Origin: Ilex aquifolium
Taxonomy: Eukaryota; Streptophyta; Magnoliopsida; Aquifoliales; Aquifoliaceae
Reading direction: 5' to 3'
Length of the DNA: 64,000 nucleotides
Assembly (NCBI GenBank): GCA_951799425.1
Contig: OX637398.1
Coordinates: 3,529,501-3,593,500 of the forward strand
In this document: positions 24,546-35,000 of the stretch, piece after piece
Layout: every line of letters starts with the position of its first letter
How positions within the stretch are numbered: the first letter of the stretch is position 1
Program-made: the position numbers and the translations under genes
Notes under the pieces: model-generated
The model's input: only the letters and a program-made list of their open reading frames with translations
The model's database searches: none
Told to the model about the DNA's origin: nothing

Positions 24546-24775
24546 TTACAATTAGTTCTATACACTTTAGTTGGATAAATATAGGTAGTAAAGTTTAGTG
24601 ATGGGCCCGTGATACTGTCAATTTTGGCCCATGAGAAAAATGAGAATACATCTGTAGGCCTATGATCTGTGTATGGGCCCAGGTTTTCATCTTTTCCGGG
24701 CCGAGATAAAATTCAAAAGATGTCTGGATAGAATTATTCTGAAGAAACAACTTGACCACTTAAACTCGAGTGTTA
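24546..24775. other. Segment related to 35530-35720
   Basis: AAATGAGAATRCMTCTGTWGGCC and TTTTCYGGCCGA-like stretches recur at 35580-35660. Both copies lie to the right of an RNase H-type remnant, so they probably descend from one duplicated segment. No coding function is seen. Confidence 0.55.
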
Positions 24776-25169
24776 GGTGGCGTTTGGTAACCGCTTATTT
24801 TTATTTTTTCTCGTTTTTGTTTTCATTTTATGGCTAAAAAAAATAAAAATGCGTTTGATAAATAAATTTTTTTTTAACATATCCGTTTTAAAAGCAAGGC
24901 TAAAATATGGAAACATTCAAAATGATGTTTTTAAAAACATCCAAAAAAAAAAAACACACGTGGTTCAAATGTCACATTTAATGAGATTCTGATTTCGATT
25001 TTCCTTAGCAACAAAAAGTGAATTTTGTTTGCTTTAGTATAAAAACCCCTCTCTCTCTTTGGTCTTTCTCAACTCACTCGAATTTTTTTTAGGTCTCTAG
25101 TCTCTCCCGACTCACTCTCTCTCTCTCTCTCTCGCTCTTCTCTGATGATTCTGCTGGGGAGTTTCAAGG

Positions 25170-25201
<32 letters not shown>

Positions 25202-25698
25202 AGGTTTGGGTGGTGGTGGGTTTCAGGGATGGATAGTGGATTTTGCTAGGGAGTTTTAGGGGTGGGTAGTGGATTTCGATGGTTGTGGTGGTAGGGGTGG
25301 GTTGTGGGTTTCGATGGTGGGGGTTGGATTGGAGGTGGGTTTTGGTGGTTGTGGTGGTGGGGGTAGGTTGTGGGTTTCGATGGTGGGGGTGAAATTCAGT
25401 GGTTTTGCTTTCGGTGGCGGTGGGGGTGAGTTTCGGTGGTTGGATTGGGGTTGGGTTTCAGTGGTTGTGATGGTGGGTTGTGGGTTTCGGTGGTGGGGTT
25501 GGGTGGTCAATGGGGTTGGGTGGTGAATTTTTGGTATAATATCAACTAAGTTTTTTATTTTTGTTTTTACAAAATTTTAAATATAAATGACTAACAAACA
25601 TGTTTTATATTTTTAATTTTTATCACAAAAAAACAAAACTTAATTCTATTTTTTTTATAAGAAAAAATATAAAAACGAAAACGTTATCAAACGCACAT
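24776..25698. mobile_element. Tourist/PIF-Harbinger-type MITE with G-rich core
   Basis: Left end GGTGGCGTTTGGTAAC; the complement of the right end reads ATGTGCGTTTGATAACG. TTA is duplicated at 24773-24775 and 25699-25701, the 3-bp TSD of PIF/Harbinger elements. The core (25175-25530) has a 19-base G run and repeats of GGTGGTTGTGGTGGTGGGGGT/GTGGGTTTCG type. There is no transposase. It is an inverted relative of 26563-27687. Confidence 0.8.
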
Positions 25699-25701
25699 TT
25701 A

Positions 25702-26562
25702 GTTGTTTAGTACTAAGAGACTTTTTACATTGACCACAAGTATAATGAAATTGTGAACCAAAAAAAAAAAGGCAAGCGAACCGGGTCAATTTCGAACTGT
25801 CCATGGGCTTTTTACAAATTTGGTACAATTATGAAGAAATATATGTTTCAAATTCTTATACTTCTAGTATTTTTTACTATGTCTTATATGTGAAAAATTT
25901 TACTCAAATCAACTATGGATATGCATAATTACCTACGCATCCCTTATTGTTTCTTCAACTGTATTGACCCCCTCTATTCTTTGTATTCTATTGTTTGTGA
26001 TTAACATTTCTGAAATTTTGCAAGTGGTAAATTCACAGTTTGATTATGAAGGCACCTGACCTTAATTGTTACGATTCACTTGAGAATTTGCATTAATTTT
26101 AAGGCAAATTAGAATTTATACCATAAAAGTATACACATAATTCCTATTTGGTTCTTAAAGTTTTAGTTATAACAATTAAATTCTTATAGTTTTAAGTGAG
26201 TTTCAATTTAGTCCTTAGATCCAAACTCATTAATTTATTTTGTTGAAATGGTATTTTTGTGACTAATAAGTGAGTTGGGTAAAAGGATATATTTATTTTT
26301 GGCAAAAAATATTTTTTTAAATAGACTAACATATATTAATTTTTTATTGGTTTCTTAGATAAAAAAGTTAATAAGCCCGAAAAATAGAAAAGATATAGAA
26401 TTAGAATTTGAGAGATACTATGAGACAGAGATAAATATCGTCATATCTAAGAAACATATTTTTTACCTCTGTGGCCAAGACACATAAGTCTTGCTATCGG
26501 AACAATTTAGTAGATCTAGACGAAATTATTGAATCAAAATTCATATAAATTTTAATGATTTA
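25702..26562. other. Intergenic with dispersed duplication copy 2
   Basis: 25840-26140 is the second copy of the segment at 16056-16355. The part at 26140-26300 (TTTTAGTTATAACAATTAAA...GTCCTTAGATCC) looks like the end of a decayed repeat. No gene. Confidence 0.6.
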
Positions 26563-27687
26563 GGGTGCGTTTGGTAACGTTTTCGTTTTTATGTTTTTTT
26601 TTATAAAAAAAATAGAACTAAGTTTTGTTTTTTTTGTGATAAAAATTAAAAATCTAAAACATGTTTGGTAGTCATTTATATTTAAAAAATTATAAAAACA
26701 AAAATAAAAAACATATTTGGTATTATATCAAAAAATCACCACCCAAACCCCACCACCTTACCTCAATAACCACCCAACCCCCACCACCGAAACCCACCCC
26801 CTACCCCACTGACCACCCAATCCCACCACCGAAACCCACCCCCAACCCCACCACCGAAACCCACAACCCACCCCCACCACCGAAAACCACCCAGCCAGCC
26901 ACCACCGAAAACCAGCCATCCAGCCACCACCGAAAACCAGCCACCCACAACCACCGAAAACCAGCCATCCAGCCACCACCGAAAACCAGCCACCCACAAC
27001 CACCGAAAACCAGCCACCCAACCCACCCCCCAACCCCGAAACCCACAACCACCCAACCCCCACCCCCATCCCCATCCCCGAAACCCACAACCACCCAACC
27101 CACCCCCCAACCCCGAAACCCACAACCACCCAACCCCCACCCCCCAACCCCGAAACCCACAACCACCCAACCCCCACCCCCCAACCCCGAAACCCACAGC
27201 CACCCAACCCCACCCCATCCCCGAAATCCACACCTATCCAATCCACCCCCCATCCACGAAATCCACACCCATGAGAGAGAGAGTGAGAGCGACAGAGGGA
27301 GAGGGGGGGGGAGATGGCGTCTGGCTTCTCGTGTGGCTTCGGCTTCCGTCTTCAGCAGAGAGAGATTCAGCAGAGAGAGAGAGAGATAATAGAGATCTGA
27401 GAGGAGGTGGAAAGAGAGTTGCATTTTATATACTCAAGAAAAAAAATTATATTTTGTTGCTAAGGAAGATCGAAGCCCAGACCTCATTACATCCATCGCG
27501 CGTGTTTATTTTTTTGATGTTTTCAAAAACATCATTTTACATGTTTCTATATGTGGACCTTGTTTTTGACACAGAGCAATTAAAAAAAAATAAAAACATT
27601 CACCAAACATGTTTTTATTTTTATTTTGTCATAAAATGAAAACAAAAACAAAAAAAAACGAAAACATCAAGTTACCAAACGGGCCCT
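26563..27687. mobile_element. Tourist/PIF-Harbinger-type MITE with C-rich core
   Basis: Left end GGGTGCGTTTGGTAAC; the complement of the right end reads GGGCCCGTTTGGTAAC. TTA is duplicated at 26560-26562 and 27688-27690. The core (26740-27265) is a minisatellite of CCACCACCGAAACCCACAACC-like units, G-rich on the minus strand. All long Pro- or Gly-rich open frames here come from the minisatellite. Its orientation is opposite to 24776-25698, from which it is separated by 864 bp. Confidence 0.82.
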
Positions 27688-27690
27688 TAA

Positions 27691-28229
27691 TTATTAGAGT
27701 TAGAATATTGAGGATAAAATAAAAACTAGGTGCGTACTTTTAGGATATAAATCGTACTTTTAAGTGCATACTTTTTAGGATATTATTACTTCTATAAATT
27801 TTAGTATTGCAGAGTTGACTTCGTTGATTGCTTCTCTAACTTGAAAAGTAGAATGAATATTTAAACCATAGAGAGGCATGCTTGATAAAATATGCCAAAT
27901 TGTGCATCTCTAGAGGGACCCAAACCAGACCAATTCAACATGAATAAATATTTCTAACTCATTTAAAGTTGCGCGAGGCATTGGGTTTTTTCACCTCATA
28001 ATTTTTTTAAACTCTCTATAGATCAAGCACGGACTGTATCACTATCTACAACACAAATCAAATTATGCTCAATACAAATGTAAGACAACACTAAGTAGAC
28101 TATAAATTGATCAAACATTAAATACATTACTATTAATAAGATACGGTTTACATACGAAAACAACATGCCGAAATGATACAACTCATTTTCGGACTTAATA
28201 TTAATAAAATACGACTTACATATGAAAAC
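27691..28229. other. Intergenic between MITE and sulfotransferase 3' region
   Basis: No gene is seen. There is a short direct repeat of AATAAGATACGGTTTACATACG-like sequence at about 28135-28165 and 28195-28225, next to the duplicated sulfotransferase tail. Confidence 0.5.
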
Positions 28230-28421
28230 AACATACCGAAATGATACGACTTATTTTCGGACTTACCTATGGTTGAGAATTATTGCATTCAATTCCACAA
28301 AGCTATAATGCTCCATCATTCTGGATCATGGCACTTTGTAGAATAAATTTCTCAACCTTATTTAATAGCATCAAACACAAACTAAACATGAAACTTGACT
28401 CTTAAAGCATGCCGATATGAT
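28230..28421 (-). pseudogene. Sulfotransferase 3'-end duplicate
   Basis: About 150 bp around 28265-28400 repeat the 3' end of the adjacent sulfotransferase at an offset of 177 bp. Shared stretches include TTGCATTCAATTCCACAAAG and GGATCATGGCACTTTGTAGA. The copy extends to bases matching the last few codons of the gene (complement of 28384-28400), then similarity stops. This is most simply the residue of a tandem paralogue whose body was lost, or a local duplication of the 3' untranslated region. Confidence 0.7.
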
Positions 28422-28530
28422 ACGACTCATTCTCAGACTTTCGTATGGTTGAGAATTGTTGCATTCAATTCCACAAAGCTATGATTCCCAATCATTTTGG
28501 ATCATGGCACTTTGTAGAATCAAACACCAA

Positions 28531-29499
28531 CTAAATCCCAAACATGAAACCTGACCCATGGAATTTCTCTAGCGTTATTGCATCAATACGCTCAATCATC
28601 TCCGGTTTCAAGTGATTCTTATGATCACCCACTTTGCCATTTCTGAAGTAGGAATTATAAGCCAATGGAGCCCAATTTGGCAAGTCAGAGGATTTGTTCA
28701 CCTCACGATTCTTCATAGTCTCAATGGAACAGTTGTTCACAATCTCCTCTACCTCCTCATCCACTTTTTCACCATCACCCTCAAAGGGAAATCCCAAGAA
28801 CTCGGCCAACTTCTTAACTTGAGCTTTGGTATCTTTCTTCAATTCTTCATAAGTAAGAAACAACACTTTCTGGGGTCTCTCCGAGCTCACTTTCCAGTAG
28901 TCCAACACGTGTTCGTAGAAAGGTCCATAAGGGACAACACCTCTACAAAACTTCTCTGTAGCCACCTCTAGTTCCCATGGCTCCTTTTCAAATATGCGTA
29001 CTGTCTTCATGAAATGCCAAAAGGAAATGAGGGTGTCCTTGGGGTTCCTCGTAACGTAAACCACCTTACAGTCTGATGAATTGATGGTATCGGCCAAAAC
29101 CTGGTAGCAAATGTGGGTGCTGAAGATCCTAGTCCCGGTTTTTGGAACTTCAGCTGTCGGAATATGACTGGAATTAGGCTTTTGAGGTCCATAGAGTTCT
29201 GATTCTAACGACGGAATGAGTTCTTGGGGATGAGTCACGGTCAAGGATTCCTTGGAAGAGCGATGAACGATAGAATAAAGGAGGGATTTGAGCCATGTGG
29301 TGCCGGTTTTCGGGAAAGAAGCTAAGATTATATCAGTGGGAAGAGGTTTGAAGTTATTGGCGACTTCTTGGGCTGCTTGGAGGTATGGACGTACAAACCA
29401 TTGGCCCTTGTATTGGTAGAGTTCTCTTTCTCCCCACCATGTGTCTTTTGGAAGGGACGAATATTGATCGACAGCATTCTTCTCATGGGAACTCTCCAT
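28531..29499 (-). CDS. Cytosolic sulfotransferase (SOT family)
   Basis: Transfers a sulfonate group from PAPS to a small hydroxylated acceptor in the cytosol; plant members act on flavonols, hydroxyjasmonates, brassinosteroids, desulfoglucosinolates and others. The 322-residue protein has the usual family length (Sulfotransfer_1). The 5'-phosphosulfate loop is FPKTGTTWLKSL near residue 60; the 3'-phosphate site is YVTRNPKDTLISFWHF near residue 143; LFLTYEELKKD follows near 212; and the C-terminal PAPS/dimer region RNGKVGDHKNHL is near 284. The active-site His of this family probably lies at HICYQ near residue 129. It is a single exon, as in most plant SOT genes, with no disruption. The first ATG in frame is at 29499; the open frame upstream of it (to 29523) starts with a non-ATG codon. 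The substrate cannot be told from sequence. A lost tandem partner is suggested by duplicated flanks on both sides. Confidence 0.95.
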   Translation of the reverse strand: MESSHEKNAVDQYSSLPKDTWWGERELYQYKGQWFVRPYLQAAQEVANNFKPLPTDIILASFPKTGTTWLKSLLYSIVHRSSKESLTVTHPQELIPSLESELYGPQKPNSSHIPTAEVPKTGTRIFSTHICYQVLADTINSSDCKVVYVTRNPKDTLISFWHFMKTVRIFEKEPWELEVATEKFCRGVVPYGPFYEHVLDYWKVSSERPQKVLFLTYEELKKDTKAQVKKLAEFLGFPFEGDGEKVDEEVEEIVNNCSIETMKNREVNKSSDLPNWAPLAYNSYFRNGKVGDHKNHLKPEMIERIDAITLEKFHGSGFMFGI

Positions 29500-29561
29500 C
29501 ACTTGGGAAAGAAGGAATAGCAAGGAGGAGATGAGTAGGTATCACTTATGAATGAGATCCT

Positions 29562-29568
29562 TATATAA
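29562..29568 (-). promoter_or_regulatory. Likely TATA box of the sulfotransferase
   Basis: TTATATAAGG on the minus strand, about 63 bp before the ATG at 29499. That would place transcription start near 29535 and leave a short 5' leader. Confidence 0.6.
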
Positions 29569-29570
29569 TA

Positions 29571-31630
29571 GAAATTTTGAATATATGACGGACAAACACA
29601 ACGTGAGTATGTATTGGATATTAATGTACAAATCAATATCCGAAAATATAAATTAAGTAAACTGTGTTTTGTTTAGAAATCGTATTTGGCTATTTTTCAT
29701 TTAAAGCATGGACAGGCAGATGGTACCAGCTTGGAAAAAAAAAGAATTGAGCTGTTAACATCATGGTCGATTCAATCTCTCAATAAAACAATTGTTTTTA
29801 TTTTTATTTTTTGGGGTCACACAATAAAACAATTGTTTACAATTTCCTCCACATCTTCAGCATCTTCATCTTCATCTTCATCTTCAACTTCATCATCACT
29901 GACACACCCATAGGCGGAGGGAGGCAGGGCCCCCGGTGGGCACGTGTCCCCCCTCAATTTTTTTTTTTTTTTTATTAGTTAGATATATGTATTATATATT
30001 TATACATATATATTATGTGTGCCCCCCTCATTTATATTAGGCCCACATTATTTACCCAAAATAATTAAAAAATTAAGTCAATTTAAAACAAAAAATTGAG
30101 CTCACTATTATCTACCCAAACTTATTAAAAAATCAAATATTTGACCTATCACAATCTACCCAAACCTATTAAAAAAACAAAACTTTTAGCCTACCATTAA
30201 AAACAAAATTTTTGGCCCAACATTAAAAACAAAACTTTTGGCCCACCCATCATTAAAAAACAAAACTTTTGGCCAACTTGACTAAAATCTATCTTATCTT
30301 TCCTTTTTTTATTTTTCTCTCTGTCTCACTCACTCCCAACTGCTCAGCCACAAGAAAAAGAGAAGAAACAGAGAGAAGTTCATCACACGAGAAGCTCAGT
30401 TCCTTGAGTTTTTTTGTCCTTTCTTGCACCGACCTATAAAATTATTTTATACATTATATTTACCCCCTAAATTTTTGGAAATTTTAATAATGGTTCTAGT
30501 CTTTTTTTTTTAATAAATTAGTGGATCACTAACCCTCTAAAATAAATATGTTAGTTTTGAATTGAGTCAATGTTCTATTTGTATATTGACGAAAATACAA
30601 TATTTCTCTTTATCTAATACAATGTTCGTTACTTTTTAAGAATAATTTTTAGTTTTCATTTACCATTTTTTTAGTAATAGTAGTCTATAACCTAATAAAA
30701 TACGATTGTATACAAAAAACAAAAGGTTGTAACCCAAAAAAATTTCAAACTATTTTGAATAGGAAATTTCTCTATAAGATTGATAATGATCTCAACTAAA
30801 TTTTGTAACTAAATAAAGAATAATTTTACTACGTACTTGTGATTGTGCGCACTAATACAAAATTAGTGAAAAATTAATTTACATTTAATTCATATACAAA
30901 ATTTTAGAGATTTTAAAAAATTTTATATTTTATTGAAATATATAATTAGGTTAAAATATACTAAAAAAATTATTTTGTGTCTTTTTGTTAAGATTTTGTT
31001 TCGGCTAAATAAAAATTGAATTTACTATTTCACAATAATTTAATGTTGATTCTTACTTTTTTTTTATTCTGGAACTGAATTTTTTTGTATTAATTTCGGC
31101 TAAATATTTTTTTATACCAGTTATATTTTGCCTTCATCATAGATATTCATGGCTTCGCCCCTGGCAATATACATTTTTTTTTTTTTGGAATTTTTTTATG
31201 TTAAATGGACTTCATATATCAAATAAAATATAATAAATATAAATATGTTATATAGTGTGATTGGTTAGAAGAAAAAAAATTAGAGTGCATAATTAAAGTG
31301 CCCACCCTGAACAAATTTCCTGGCTCCGCTCCTGGACACACCACAAGAAAATTGTGTCAAATTCTATCGACCACATAAATTTGACCCTCACTCCACCTAC
31401 AAGAACTGGACCACATAGATAGATCATCATCATGGGTTGCTTATTTGGGATAGAATACTAGTATATAACTATATATGTTCCGTACAAAACATTTTTTTTT
31501 TAATACTAACAATCCATCACGTACATTGTACGTGAATAGTTTTGTACTCAAAAATTAATAAAATATATTATGTATATATGAATTTAAATTAAATATTATG
31601 TTAAATTTATCAATTTAATATTTTATTGCT
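29571..31630. repeat. Sulfotransferase upstream region, duplication copy 1
   Basis: Collinear blocks match 31855-33990: GAAATTTTGAATATAT and GGACAAACACAAC (29571-29665 with 31855-31935); CAATTGTTTACAATTTCC (29828-29908 with 33702-33775); TCAAATTCTATCGACCACAT (31335-31455 with 33768-33875); and AAATTAATAAAATATATTAT (31545-31630 with 33915-33990). Copy 1 is lengthened by the hAT-type insertion at 29909-31334, copy 2 by the MITE at 32595-33409. Confidence 0.8.
29909..31334. mobile_element. hAT-type non-autonomous element, 1426 bp
   Basis: It is flanked by a perfect 8-bp duplication GACACACC (29901-29908 and 31335-31342). The paralogous segment at 33768-33785 has the site empty, with one GACACACC, so the borders are firm. 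Imperfect inverted ends: CATAGGCGGAGGGAGGC on the left; the complement of the right end reads CAGGAGCGGAGCCAGG; both then reach GTGGGCAC. An internal GGCTTCGCCCCTGG at 31140-31156 resembles a second hAT-like end, so the element may be compound. No transposase frame. Confidence 0.85.
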
Positions 31631-32594
31631 CATATTCTATTTATAAGATTTTGAAAATTTTGTATGTGTTTAAAATTCTTTGTTCGGACTATAAAAAAAA
31701 AATTGAAATTATAATATTTTTAGAATTTTGTGATTGAGATTAATTTTTTTGGTAATATTTGAGAAAATATTATGATGATGTACTGGGATTTAAAAAAAAA
31801 AAAAAAAAGAGAAGCTCAGCCCCATAAGTGCATGAATAGATTAAATATTTGAAATTTTGAATATATTGCGGACAAACACAACATGAATATGAATTGGATA
31901 TGGATGAACAAATTAGTATCCGAAAATATTAATTGACTGTGGGTATAAGTATTTTACACTGTTGGAGCATTTGTTACCGCTATCTTTGTTTTTTTTTTTT
32001 TCTATTAAAAAAAGGGTTGGGACAAAGGAGAGTACCCATAAAATATCTCAATAGGCCTTTACTGATGGAATCATGAGCCCCTGACCGCACCCGTTAATTC
32101 TCTCGGAAATAAACCTAATTAGGTTAGTATAGCAGTCAATTACCGAACCCCAATATAAATTTTAAAACTCAAACCTACAACTTTAGGATGAGAAATTGGA
32201 CCAATAAATACACTAGACCACCCAACTCGTGGTGTTTGCCACCTTTATCGATTCAATCATTTATTGTCCATTGCTTCCTTAAAATTTAGGGCATAGTTAT
32301 TAGAACCGGACCGGTCATCAAACCGGTAAAAAGACTGGGTCAATGGTTCACTGGTTCAACCGATGAATTAACTGGTCGGACCGGTCATATAATAAAAAAA
32401 TAAAAAATTATAAAACATAATAATTTAATTAAAAAAATATGAAGAATATATTTTCCTAAAACAAAAAAATTGACAAAGCATAAAACTCTTACATTACAAT
32501 AAAAATCTCAATCACATGACAATTATAATTCCTAATTAACTTGGGAATTTCATTCAACAGCCATAGGACCAATGCTCACTGCCTCCAATAGAAC

Positions 32595-33409
32595 TGGGGG
32601 CGTAATTTGGGTGGGCTAACCTGAATTCAACCCAATCTCAACCCGAAAAAAATAGGACTTGGGTTAGAATTTTTAGTATTTGAGTTGGGTCTGGGCAAAA
32701 AAACTTCAACCCAAATTGAATTTGGGCAAGCCTCGGATTGATGTATCAGGTTGTCGGGTTCAACTCGAATATTAAAATTGGGTTGAATCCGATTATTAAA
32801 TCGGGTTCAACCTGAATATACATAAATATATAAATATGTGACAAGTTTTGGGTTGTATCCCCTCCTCCTTTTATTATTGAGTTGTTGGCTTTAGATCAAG
32901 AATAAATTTATCCATTTCAAAAAAAAAAAAATATAAATATATTTAACTAGTATTTATCTTCAATTTTTAGAGTCCAAACTTTCACTTCACTTCAAGTCTT
33001 TACCCTTGTGCCTCCATCACTCTTAGATCCCTCTCTCACTTGTCACTCTTCCCTCTCTCAATCGTCACCCGTCTGAGTTGTCTCAGACTTTCAGCCTCCC
33101 TCTCTCACCCGTCGCACCTCCTTCTCTCACTCCCTCTCCTTTCATCTGCACCTCGCCCTTCATCTCAGATTACTTGAAAAAATCAGATCTATGCTTCAAA
33201 AAATCAATCCGAATGAAGTAACACAAGTCCAACCCGATTTTTAACCCGAAATCAGCCCGAATTAAATAATCCAAATTCAACCCGAGCCCGCCCGAATTAA
33301 ACTCGGGCAATACTCGGGTTGAGGTAGGGTTAGGGTTAAAGATTATATACCTAGAGTTGGATTAGAGTTGACCTCTCAACCCGCCTGACCCGCCCGAGCT
33401 GCACCCCTA
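32595..33409. mobile_element. Older hAT-type MITE, 815 bp
   Basis: Relative of 22562-23114. The left end reads TGGGGGCGTAATTTGGG; the complement of the right end reads TAGGGGTGCAGCTCGGG. The 8-bp flanks AATAGAAC (32587-32594) and AATAGGAC (33410-33417) differ at one base, consistent with a decayed TSD. It is longer because of a poly(A)-tailed insert inside and is more diverged than its relative. Confidence 0.75.
32839..32931 (+). mobile_element. Poly(A)-tailed retroposed fragment
   Basis: A short 3'-end-like sequence (TTGGCTTTAGATCAAGAATA and others) ending in 12-13 A residues, inside the hAT-type MITE. TATAAATAT occurs before it and again after the A run, a possible TSD in AT-rich DNA. Its parent is unknown. 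Confidence 0.45.
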
Positions 33410-34000
33410 AATAGGACCAATATTCCCCCACTGCCTCACTGGATGAGTTTGAGTGTTGGGGGGTGTGTGTTATTCTATAATAAAAAGGCAAGATGAATAT
33501 GTTTTCCTTTTACGTAAAATTCTTAAACCACAATATAAATGTAAAAACGAGAAGCTGATATCAGCAAAAAAAAAATGAGAAGCTGATATACTGTGGATAG
33601 ACAGTAGACTAATGGTGTATTTCAATTATCACCCATTAAAAATTGAAAAACAAAAAAAAAAGTAAAACAAAAATATGTTATGTGGGTCAATTTAAAATAA
33701 AGCAATTGTTTACAATTTCCTCCACATCTTCACCATCTTCATCTTCATCTTCATCGTCATCATCACCGACACACCACAAGAAAGATGTGTCAAATTCTAT
33801 CGACCACATAAATTTGATCCTCAGTCCACCTACATAGATAGACATCATCATGGGGTTGTTTATTTCCGATAGAATACTAGGAGTGCATCACCTATGTTAT
33901 ACATAGATATTTTGTATTTAAAAATTAATAAAATTTATTATATATTTATGAATTTAAATTAAATATCATCTCAAATTTATTAAACTTAATATTTCATCGT

Positions 34001-34148
34001 GAGATTGTTTTTTTTCGGATACAACACTAGGAATGTATCACGTACCTATGATTAAGAATTATTCCGAAATAATCTTACATGTCTGAAACTAGCACATGGT
34101 GAAGTCGTCGTCTACCCTTCCCTCATCAACTAGTAGAGCTAGTTGCTC
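34001..34148. other. Intergenic spacer
   Basis: AT-rich spacer between the duplicated upstream region and the RNase H remnant. Nothing is recognised. Confidence 0.4.
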
Positions 34149-34370
34149 AATCTCATTTGCTTCCGTAGTAGCTACTAATAATAGCCAAAGTTGAATTAAG
34201 GGGTCCCCTCTGTAAGTAGGCCCACATGTCCTTTTGTATCGTATCTATCTGCGACTGTGTTGCCTTATAACTGCTGTGGGACCCTTTGAGATGTCGATGA
34301 CAACAGCTGGATACTCCTCCTCTGATGCCAATTTGCAAGCTCTGCATATCAGCCTATGCCTCTTTTGGCA
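34149..34370 (-). pseudogene. Decayed RNase H fragment, LINE type
   Basis: The minus-strand reading contains IDTIQKDMWAYLQRGPL, close to IASIQKDIWQYLQQIPL in the RNase H remnant at 23962-24545. Weaker similarity precedes it. It is short, with stops and frame changes in the upstream part, and has no poly(A) nearby. Confidence 0.65.
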
Positions 34371-34869
34371 AAGGCAGATGATCTACTCGCTTTTGTATTT
34401 CTTTCTCTTTTGGTTTTTTTTTTTTTTGTTTAACGGTAAAAAATGTTTGGATGAGTTTATGTGTACTTTAACTAATTTTTTCTTAATTCTTGCTAAAGAC
34501 AAATAATTCACACTGGTATTAGGAGATTTATGAGGGATAAATTCATCCAAGGAGTTATCAAGAATCGAACTCAGAACGTCAAAATTTACAACTCGTCTCT
34601 ATTACCACTTGAACTACTCATTGGAGTTTTGTTTTTTTATTTCTTCAATAGAATCGCTGTGAGTGTAATTGTTAGACTATCACTTGAAACGTCATCGGAT
34701 TAATAAATTAGGTCAATTTTTTTAGGTATCAATAGTATTCCTCCATGTAAAATTAATCCCCTTTCACTCACTATATTAAAAAAAAAAAATTTACTTTTTG
34801 TTACTATATTTTTAGTTTTGGTCTGATAAAATTGTGGCACTAGTACAACAATTTTACTTTATTATTTTA
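34371..34869. other. Intergenic, no gene seen
   Basis: AT-rich. A stretch at 34545-34620 (GAATCGAACTCAGAACGTC...) resembles the end of a common plant repeat, but I cannot assign it. Confidence 0.4.
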
Positions 34870-35000
34870 CTAGTTATTTTCTGTGCCTGAAGATACGGAA
34901 TAATTAAAAAAATATCAACAATAAACATATTTATATTTACACATAAAATCAAATTACAAAGATAGAAGAGAGATAAAAGAATTTAAACACCGATTGTATC
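34870..35000 (-). mobile_element. Helitron 3' end, remainder not delimited
   Basis: The complement of 34870-34905 reads a CGTATCTTCAGGCACAG hairpin followed by CTAG and then T, like the other Helitron 3' ends. The next ~90 bp match the 3' subterminal part of 20701-21627. No matching 5' end is seen to the right, so the element is truncated or the 5' end has diverged. Confidence 0.6.

Larger units (their letters stand above)
31855..33990. repeat. Sulfotransferase upstream region, duplication copy 2
   Basis: Second copy of the upstream region (blocks given at 29571-31630). No sulfotransferase coding sequence lies between the two copies (31631-31854), where a gene body would be expected if a whole gene plus upstream region had been duplicated. 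At 32298-32395 there is a GACCGGTC/ACCGGT-rich stretch typical of a decayed DNA transposon end. Confidence 0.75.

Noticed and set aside
26661-27424. Pro-rich (plus) and Gly/Trp-rich (minus) open frames up to 242 residues, extensin- or glycine-rich-protein-like
   Set aside because: All lie on the minisatellite core of a MITE with clear TIRs and TSD, open in multiple frames with no signal peptide.
28612-28971. 119-residue plus-strand open frame over the sulfotransferase
   Set aside because: Antisense shadow of a clear coding sequence.
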